This document shows positions 58,896 through 64,000 of a DNA stretch of 64,000 bases, in pieces. The stretch is from CAWJMD01 sp963700925 (GTDB lineage: Bacteria > Actinomycetota > Actinomycetes > Actinomycetales > CAWJMD01), in NCBI GenBank assembly GCA_963700925.1, contig OY969553.1:434001-498000 (forward strand), given 5' to 3'. The notes beneath the pieces were generated by a model. The model was given only the letters and a program-made list of their open reading frames with translations, had not been told where the DNA came from and did not search any database. The translations under genes and the position numbers were made by a program. Position 1 is the first letter of the stretch; each line of letters begins with the position of its first letter.

Positions 58896-58966
58896 GGCTG
58901 CCGCTCTCCTCGTGGTCGTTCGTCGGGTGGTGCCGGGTGCTGCCTCGGGTGGTGCGGGTCGTGCTG

Positions 58967-59863
58967 TCAGCTCTCGACGGTCTGCTTGCGGACTGCCTTC
59001 GGCTTGGGCTTGGCCTTGGCCGGAGCTGCGGGCTTTGCGTCAGCCACGGCCTCGGTCGGTGCCTCTGCCGGCGCCTCGGCCTGGGTCTCCTGGGCCCCAG
59101 CGGGAGCTTCGGCGGGAGCCTCGGCCACTGTCTCGGCCGGTGCCGGGGTCGGCGCTTGGGCCTTCACCGGGGTCGGGGTCTCAGTCGGGGTCTCGGTCGG
59201 GGTCTCGGCCGGGGTCTCGGCCGGGGTCTCGGCCGGGGCGTCGGTCTGGGTCTGCGGCTGGCTCTGGACGGGGGCGCCGCCTGCGTCGGCTCCGTCGCGG
59301 TCGCGGCGACGCCCGCCCTTGGCCGTCGCCCGGGCTGCTGCCTTGGCCTCGGCCTTCTTCTTGTGCGGGCCGATCACCATGACCATGTTGCGACCGTCCT
59401 GCAGAGGTGAGCTCTCGACGAAGCCGAGCTCACCCAGGTCGGACGCGATCCGCTGCAGCAGGCGGTACCCCATCTCGGGGCGCGACTGCTCGCGGCCGCG
59501 GAACATGATCATGACCTTGACCTTGTCGCCGCCGGCGAGGAACTTCTCCGCCTGGCCACGCTTGGTCGCGTAGTCGTGCGGGTCGATCTTCAATCGCAGG
59601 CGGATCGTCTTCAGGACCGTGTTGGCTTGGTTCTTCCGGGCCTCACGGGCCTTCATGTCGGCCTCGTACTTGAACTTGCCGAAGTCCATGAGCTTGCAGA
59701 CCGGTGGCCGTTCGTTGGGGGCCACCTCGACCAGGTCGAGGTCGGCCTCCTGGGCCAGCCGGAGGGCGTCCTCGACACGGACGATCCCGACCTGCTCGCC
59801 AGCAGGGCCGACCAGACGGACCTCGGGGACCCTGATCCGGTCGTTGATGCGCGGCTCGCTGAT
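58967..59863 (-). CDS. infC: Translation initiation factor IF-3 with extended C-terminus
   Basis: 298 aa by this start. The IF3 core (about 172 aa) has ISEPRINDRIRVPEVRLVG, FGKFKYEADMKAREARKNQ, KVKVMIMFRGREQSRPEMGY and LQDGRNMVMVIGPHKKK. About 125 extra residues follow: Pro/Ala/Glu/Thr repeats (PAET, PTET, APAEA) and a basic end (KAKPKPKAVRKQ). Similar tails exist in Streptomyces IF3. The start is inferred as ATC at 59861-59863, 6 bases after GAGGAG; no ATG, GTG or TTG is suitably placed. Non-standard start codons are known for infC and allow autoregulation by IF3. Confidence 0.92.
   Translation of the reverse strand: MSEPRINDRIRVPEVRLVGPAGEQVGIVRVEDALRLAQEADLDLVEVAPNERPPVCKLMDFGKFKYEADMKAREARKNQANTVLKTIRLRLKIDPHDYATKRGQAEKFLAGGDKVKVMIMFRGREQSRPEMGYRLLQRIASDLGELGFVESSPLQDGRNMVMVIGPHKKKAEAKAAARATAKGGRRRDRDGADAGGAPVQSQPQTQTDAPAETPAETPAETPTETPTETPTPVKAQAPTPAPAETVAEAPAEAPAGAQETQAEAPAEAPTEAVADAKPAAPAKAKPKPKAVRKQTVES
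59160..59246. repeat. 12-bp in-frame repeats in the infC tail
   Basis: The unit ggtctcggtcgg/ggtctcggccgg recurs about seven times and encodes PTET/PAET on the minus strand. The region is within the IF3 C-terminal extension and preserves frame. Confidence 0.85.
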
Positions 59864-59904
59864 GTGCTGCTCCTCGTGACGTCGTGGTGTCCGCCGCGAA
59901 CGGG

Positions 59905-59938
59905 AAAGGCCCCCGTCCACGGTCGCTGGACGGAGGCC
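59905..59938 (-). terminator. Hairpin in the infC leader (possible attenuator)
   Basis: On the minus strand GGCCTCCGTCCA pairs with TGGACGGGGGCC (12 bp including one G-U, 7-base loop) and is followed by TTT. It lies 42 bases before the infC start, within the leader, so it may attenuate the operon, for example under L20 or IF3 control. Confidence 0.55.
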
Positions 59939-60136
59939 ACATCGGTCGCCCGGGACGTCGGCGATGGCCGGCGTTGGTCGCCGACGACCGACACGAGGGC
60001 TGGTCGGGGACGTGCCCCGAACCGAGAACCCGGCCACCTGGAACTGCTGTCCTGCTGGGGCGGTGGAACGGGTGGGAGTGTGATCTCCGCTTCGCGCACC
60101 GGACCTCGCGTTCCGCCTCGAAAAAGGAGGGCGCAC

Positions 60137-60157
60137 GTGGTCCGGTCAGTCGTCTGA
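60137..60157 (+). CDS. Six-codon leader ORF before the DUF1844 gene
   Basis: GTG GTC CGG TCA GTC GTC TGA follows AAGGAGG with ideal 6-base spacing (60124-60130). It is in frame with the DUF1844 ATG at 60170, separated by the TGA and four codons. The DUF1844 start itself has no Shine-Dalgarno sequence. It may be a leader peptide with reinitiation downstream. Confidence 0.35.
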   Translation: MVRSVV

Positions 60158-60169
60158 CAGGCTACCAGC

Positions 60170-60577
60170 ATGACCGCGGACGGACAGAATCGCGACGGTG
60201 CCGACGACCGAGGTGACGAGCGCGCGGCGGCAGCGATCCGCGACATCTCCGAGGTGGCGGCCGTCGAGGTGATCACGACGGCAGCCGTGCACCTGATGAG
60301 CGCTGCGGCGGTCAAGTGCGGTCTCGGGGCTCACGACCCTGAGGTTTCCCCGCGTGGCGTCCCGGCCGAGGACGAGATGGACCTCGCCGAGGCGCGGGTG
60401 CTGATCGGCGCGCTCGCGGGGCTCGTCACCGCGGCTGCTCCCGACGTCGGGAGCCAGCACGCACGCGCCCTCCGCGATGGGCTGCGCACTCTCCAGCTCG
60501 CCTTCCGCGAGGCGTCGGTGGTGCCCGACCCGCCCGGTCAGGGGCCTGGGGAGAAGCTCACCGGGTCGGTGGTCTGA
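60170..60577 (+). CDS. DUF1844 domain-containing protein
   Basis: 135-aa small protein of the DUF1844 family, which is conserved next to infC in actinobacteria; function unknown. The core SEVAAVEVITTAAVHLMSAA and MDLAEARVLIGALAGLV helices are recognisable. Divergent from infC. Its 3' end overlaps the convergent MFS gene by 40 bases. Confidence 0.85.
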   Translation: MTADGQNRDGADDRGDERAAAAIRDISEVAAVEVITTAAVHLMSAAAVKCGLGAHDPEVSPRGVPAEDEMDLAEARVLIGALAGLVTAAAPDVGSQHARALRDGLRTLQLAFREASVVPDPPGQGPGEKLTGSVV

Positions 60578-61869
60578 CCGCGGTTCGTTCGGACGACGGG
60601 ACGCGGCCCGCGCCGCACCCGCAGCGTGACCAGCCCGGCGACGGCCAGCACCGCTCCGACACCCCCGACCATGGCGAACCCGCCCCACGGCCCGACCCGG
60701 TCGATACAGAAGCCGGCGAGCGGTGCACCGACGGCGCCGCCGACCGTGAGTGCCGACCCGTGCCACCCCATGGCCACGCCGCGCGAGGCCTCCGGCACCA
60801 TCCGGGCCACCTCCTCCGCGGTCGAGCTGATCACGGGAGCGCAGAGGGCGCCGGCGAGCAGGATCAGGGCACAGAGTGCCCACACGGAGTGCGCGAGGCC
60901 CAGCGGCACGGTGCAGCAGCCGAGACCCATCAGCAGCCACAAGGGGTGGATGCCGCGGCGCAGCTGGCCGTAGACCAGGGCACCGGTGATCGACCCCAGG
61001 CCCCAGAATCCGAAGACCAGGCCGGTCAGGGCGATGGCATCGATCTCGCGCAGCTGGGCGATCACCCCGACATCGGTGCCGTAGAGAACGAGGGTCGCGC
61101 CGGCACTGGCGACGAGGACGGCCAGCAAGGCCGGGCTCACCCAGGTGCGCGAACCTTGATCGGCGTCCTGGTGACCGGAGGCGATCGTCAGCGAGCCGGT
61201 CGAGCCCCGGTCGCCCGCTTCGACAGCGGCAGCCGCGGCAGCGGCCGGGGCGGACGACTCGGGCAGCGACCCCGGGGTGACCAGCTGCTCGGACCGCGTC
61301 GGGGGGTCGACCAGCCACAGCCCCAGGCCGGCCGCGCCTGCGGTTGCCGCGACGAGCAGGAGCCCGGCGCGCGTCGACCACCCGGTGGCCACCACGACGC
61401 CGAGCGCCGGGCCGGCCATGAACGACAGCTCGACGGCGATCGAGTCGACGGCGTAGGCCGTGCGCCGCTGCTCGGCCGGGACCATGACGCTGAGCGACTG
61501 CCGCATCACGGTGAAGATCGGCACACCCATGACGCCGCCGACCACTGCTGCGGCCACCAGCCAGCCGAACGGGAGGAACCCCGCGACGCCGAACACCGCC
61601 AGCTCGCCGACGATCGACGGCACCAGGGCCCGGCGCAGCCCCCTCCGGTCGATCGCGCGGCCACGCCACGGCGCCCCGAGCGCCGCGCCGATCGTGAACG
61701 CCGCAGCAACCGTCCCGGCCGCGGCGTACCCCCGCTCGAGCGTCTGCACCACGTGCAGCGTCAGCACCAGCCCCGCTGCTGTGTGAGGGACGCGCGCGAC
61801 GACCCCGAACAGCAGGAGCATTCGCACGTCCCCCCGCGACAGCAGACGACGGTAGGGGGCCAAGGACAT
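60538..61869 (-). CDS. MFS transporter
   Basis: 443-aa major facilitator transporter with 12 predicted helices. The loop motif is APWRGRAIDRRGLRRALVP (a variant of the G-x3-D-R/K-x-G-R/K-R motif) between helices 2 and 3. A long hydrophilic loop (about residues 190-245, alanine-rich) separates the halves. Substrate unknown. The ATG at 61869 (MSLAPYRRLL) is taken; a GTG at 61893 is possible, and neither has a clear ribosome site. Confidence 0.85.
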   Translation of the reverse strand: MSLAPYRRLLSRGDVRMLLLFGVVARVPHTAAGLVLTLHVVQTLERGYAAAGTVAAAFTIGAALGAPWRGRAIDRRGLRRALVPSIVGELAVFGVAGFLPFGWLVAAAVVGGVMGVPIFTVMRQSLSVMVPAEQRRTAYAVDSIAVELSFMAGPALGVVVATGWSTRAGLLLVAATAGAAGLGLWLVDPPTRSEQLVTPGSLPESSAPAAAAAAAVEAGDRGSTGSLTIASGHQDADQGSRTWVSPALLAVLVASAGATLVLYGTDVGVIAQLREIDAIALTGLVFGFWGLGSITGALVYGQLRRGIHPLWLLMGLGCCTVPLGLAHSVWALCALILLAGALCAPVISSTAEEVARMVPEASRGVAMGWHGSALTVGGAVGAPLAGFCIDRVGPWGGFAMVGGVGAVLAVAGLVTLRVRRGPRPVVRTNRGQTTDPVSFSPGP

Positions 61870-61905
61870 GGGACGAATCGTCTCACTCGGCACCGACAGT
61901 CCAGG

Positions 61906-61973
61906 ACCGCATTTCGCCGTCTTCTCGTGGTCCGCCGAGGCACGGCGACCACGAGATGACGGCGAGTTGCGGT
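61906..61973. repeat. Long palindrome between MFS and VOC genes
   Basis: Arms 61906-61932 and 61947-61973 are complementary over 27 bases with three mismatches; the loop pairs as CGCCG-AGGCA-CGGCG. It lies upstream of the MFS start and downstream of the VOC stop. The inner part resembles the palindrome at 15091-15149. Confidence 0.8.
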
Positions 61974-62017
61974 GGTCAGGTCGGGTGAGGACGGCGAATT
62001 GCGGTGGTCAGGTCGGG
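61958..62017. repeat. 28-bp direct repeat next to the palindrome
   Basis: 61958-61985 and 61990-62017 are identical at 27 of 28 positions (core gcggtggtcaggtcggg). The first copy overlaps the right arm of the palindrome, so part of the palindrome is present three times, once inverted. Confidence 0.9.
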
Positions 62018-62024
62018 GAGGCGC

Positions 62025-62468
62025 TCACGAGACCTGGCCGGGCGGGGGCGAGTAGACCGCGAACAGGTTGTCGTCGCGGTCGCGCAGGTAGCCGACGACC
62101 ATCCCGGTGTCGAGGGGAAGCGGGCCGATGACGACCTGGCCACCGAGCTCGACGGCGCGTGCCACTGTGGCTGCGACGTCGTCGACGACGACACAGAAGA
62201 CGGCGTAGGCGGGTGCCTGTCCGCCGGTGTCGGCGATACCGCCCCTGATCGGGTGATCCGCTCCGGTCGTGATGTCGGAGTACGGCACGCCGATGTCGAG
62301 GCTGCGGAACGTCCAACCGAAGAGGGAGCCGTAGAACTCCTGGGCTGCGGCCGGGTCGGGGCTGCCGACCTCGAACCAGCTGACTGAGCCTGCGAGTGGG
62401 CCTGCGAGTGGGCCGGCCAGTGGGCTCGGCTGGGTGGCAGTGGTGGTGTCTGGCGTGGTGGTGGTCAT
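62025..62468 (-). CDS. VOC (glyoxalase-like) family protein
   Basis: 147-aa vicinal-oxygen-chelate fold protein. SVSWFEVGSPDPAAAQEFYG and LFGWTF open the first module, and VGYLRDRDDNLFAVYSP is near the end. The metal ligands are not all clear, so enzymatic activity is uncertain. The N-terminus has a PLAG tetrapeptide repeated three times (12-bp DNA repeat near 62388-62415). The upstream neighbour is a WYL regulator on the same strand, a common pairing. Confidence 0.85.
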   Translation of the reverse strand: MTTTTPDTTTATQPSPLAGPLAGPLAGSVSWFEVGSPDPAAAQEFYGSLFGWTFRSLDIGVPYSDITTGADHPIRGGIADTGGQAPAYAVFCVVVDDVAATVARAVELGGQVVIGPLPLDTGMVVGYLRDRDDNLFAVYSPPPGQVS

Positions 62469-62587
62469 GGTGTCCTCCTGCTGGTCCGTTGGTTCCCTGC
62501 CGGCCCCGTGGCCGGCTCGGGTCCACGCTCGGGGACGTCAGCGACAGCGTCCTGTCGGTGTTTCCGAGCGGGTTTCACCGCGGAGCC

Positions 62588-63295
62588 TCAGACCGGGCCG
62601 ACCTCGCGAAGCTGCCGCTCGATGTCCGGTGGCATCACCGTGGCCAGGTCTCGCTGCAGCACGCGCTCGTCGACGAGGGAGACCTCGCGGATGCGGTCAA
62701 GGCGGAACGCCCGCCCGGCGTCGCGGAGCCGGCACCAGCCGACCACGTACCAGCCGGTCGGCCCGCCCAGCAGGACGAGCGGCTCCACCACGCGCGCCGT
62801 CGCCTGGCCGCCTCGGTCCTCGTACCGCAGGTGCACGCACCGACCAGTTGCCAGGGCAGCACTCAGTTCGCTTGGCACGCGGGGCATCTCGGAGTCCCGA
62901 CGGTGCCCGTCGATGAGCCGGACACGGCCGGCGACCGCGCGCGTGACCGCGGCGTCGCGCGACGGCATGGCAGCCAGCACCTTCTGCAGCGCCGACCGCG
63001 ACGCGGCAGCGAAGGGACCTTCCGGCACGTGGGCCAGGGTCACGGCGAGCGCGGTCGCCTCCGACGCGGTGAAGTTCACCGGAGGCAGCGAGGTCTCGCG
63101 GTCGAGCACGTACCCGCCTCGCCGCCCGAGCTCGGCCCAGATCGGCACGCCCGCCTGCTGCAGGGCGCTGATGTCGCGCTCGATCGTCCGCAGGCTGACC
63201 TCGAAGCGGTCGGCCAGCCGCCTGGCCGACACGGGCCGGGGCGACACCGCTCGCATCTCCTCGACGAGCGCGTACAGCCGGTCCGTGCGGTTCAC
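62588..63295 (-). CDS. WYL-domain helix-turn-helix regulator (YafY-like)
   Basis: 235-aa transcriptional regulator. Residues 1-60 are a DeoR-type HTH (ARRLADRFEVSLRTIERDIS, ALQQAGVPIWAELGRRGGY). The WYL domain follows (GRCVHLRYEDRGG, VVEPLVLLGGPTGWYVVGWC, RLDRIREVSLVD); it binds nucleic acid or small ligands in other members. It probably controls the adjacent VOC gene (119 bases downstream); target not shown. Confidence 0.9.
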   Translation of the reverse strand: MNRTDRLYALVEEMRAVSPRPVSARRLADRFEVSLRTIERDISALQQAGVPIWAELGRRGGYVLDRETSLPPVNFTASEATALAVTLAHVPEGPFAAASRSALQKVLAAMPSRDAAVTRAVAGRVRLIDGHRRDSEMPRVPSELSAALATGRCVHLRYEDRGGQATARVVEPLVLLGGPTGWYVVGWCRLRDAGRAFRLDRIREVSLVDERVLQRDLATVMPPDIERQLREVGPV

Positions 63296-63309
63296 CTGCG
63301 CAGCGTAGG

Positions 63310-64000
63310 TCAGGCGCTCTCGAGCCTGAGCCTGACGGAGTCGACCAGTGCGGCAACAGCGTCACTGGCGCCCAGCGCAGCGCTCACGCGCGCGGTCAGC
63401 AGGTCGAGGGCCGGGCGGTCGAGGCCGGGCCGGACGGTGAGCACCACCACCAGCTCCGCTCCCCTGCCGCCAGGGCCGCCGCCCGGCTCGCTGCGGGCGG
63501 ACGTGACGGACGGCTCCCCGGCCACCGCGTGCTCCACCGCCCCGGCCACCTCGGGATGCCGTGGCGACGGCACCCACGTCTCGCCCTGCGCCAGGCACCA
63601 CACCGCCGGGCGCGGCACGACCACCGCCGTGCTCGCAGGGTCGACGACGAACAGCTCGCAGCCCTCCTCGACCGCCGCCAGCGCGGCTCGGCGCGTGCTG
63701 ACCGGCACCGGGCGGGCTCGGTCGTCCCAGGCGGCGAGCGCGCCTGCGCCGGAGAAGACGGGCAGGACCTTCCGGCCGTCCGGCGCTGTCAACGTCACCA
63801 GCGCCATGTCGGCGCTCTTGTCGGACGCGAGGCCGGTCAAACTGGACTCGCCGCTCTCCCCCAGCACCGCGACGACGGGAACGATCAGCCGAGAAGCCGA
63901 CAGCGCCTCCACCACGCGCTCGAGGCGGGCCATCCGCTCGGACGGGTCCGCGGCGCCGGCCACCGCCGACAGCGCCGCCGACAGTGCGGGGTCTGCCTGT
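63310..64000 (-). CDS. SseB family protein, 5' end outside the window
   Basis: At least 230 residues. The frame stays open to the window edge, and the residues before the first GTG (63963) read ADPALSAALSAV, which matches the usual upstream part of this family, so the gene starts beyond 64000. Recognisable: RLIVPVVAVLGESGES, MALVTLTAPDGRKVLPVFSG, ELFVVDPAST. SseB-domain proteins next to infC are common in actinobacteria; function unknown. It stops 14 bases before the WYL regulator start on the same strand. Confidence 0.85.
   Translation of the reverse strand, partial: QADPALSAALSAVAGAADPSERMARLERVVEALSASRLIVPVVAVLGESGESSLTGLASDKSADMALVTLTAPDGRKVLPVFSGAGALAAWDDRARPVPVSTRRAALAAVEEGCELFVVDPASTAVVVPRPAVWCLAQGETWVPSPRHPEVAGAVEHAVAGEPSVTSARSEPGGGPGGRGAELVVVLTVRPGLDRPALDLLTARVSAALGASDAVAALVDSVRLRLESA

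Noticed and set aside
60146..61669. 507-residue minus-strand frame overlapping the MFS gene
   Set aside because: Arg/Gly/Pro-rich alternative frame of the MFS gene; the other frame has 12 membrane helices.
63310..63963. Complete SseB gene starting at GTG 63963
   Set aside because: The frame continues to the window edge with family-like residues, so the gene is cut by the boundary.

Overview
The window is a high-GC chromosomal segment from an actinobacterium (Actinomycetes). Evidence: GC-rich third codon positions throughout, many GTG starts, dense 4-bp ATGA/GTGA gene overlaps, a 23S rRNA of about 3.1 kb (long for bacteria, as expected in this phylum), an rRNA spacer without tRNAs, a SAM-IV riboswitch, an AfsR/SARP-type regulator, SteA/MctB, an Sdh1-type succinate dehydrogenase and DUF4192/DUF2254 proteins. 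The 16S gene (about 32086-33612, minus strand) is complete and would fix the genus; I do not name one. Apart from short tandem repeats and two long palindromes, I see no phage, transposon, plasmid, CRISPR or tRNA feature.

1-12.6 kb is mixed: universal stress protein, NUDIX hydrolase, a 962-aa SARP/NB-ARC/TPR regulator divergent from a secreted protein, metX behind a SAM-IV riboswitch, DUF4192, DUF1232 and EcsC proteins, an S9 peptidase and a PolA-like polymerase. 12.6-28.3 kb (all minus strand) is one long, largely coupled run. From its 5' end it reads RGG-rich TPR protein, HAD-IIA phosphatase, phasin-like protein, small ORF, tlyA, NAD kinase, recN, steA, mctB/steB, MraY/WecA-like transferase, MurJ-like flippase, GT4 glycosyltransferase, pyrG, NUDIX. 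It mixes envelope assembly and cell separation with NADP and CTP supply, DNA repair and rRNA methylation.

28.4-34.2 kb is a complete minus-strand rRNA operon (16S-23S-5S) with two candidate promoters, antitermination-type leader boxes, a 23S processing stem and a UUCG-loop terminator; tyrS lies just upstream. 35.6-41.4 kb holds a DUF2254 membrane protein, a 3-methyladenine DNA glycosylase and sdhCAB. 41.7-50.9 kb is the arginine operon argC-(ACT protein)-argJ-argB-argD-argF-argR-argG-argH, with a likely leaderless, ArgR-controlled argC promoter and a CASTOR-like ACT protein coupled to argJ. 50.9-59.9 kb is the translation block infC-rpmI-rplT-trmH, then an orphan PAS histidine kinase and pheS-pheT-SDR. 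60.2-64 kb holds DUF1844, an MFS transporter, a VOC protein, a WYL regulator and a 5'-truncated SseB gene.

The most unusual signals are regulatory or architectural. A chain of GTGA stop/start overlaps, built from a 12-bp tandem repeat, lies between the MraY-like gene and murJ. A putative arginine-sensing ACT protein sits inside the arg operon. The SARP/secreted-protein pair shares 11-bp-phased direct repeats. Tiny ORFs with plausible or strong Shine-Dalgarno sequences precede metX and the DUF1844 gene, infC appears to start at ATC, and two related long palindromes lie 47 kb apart.
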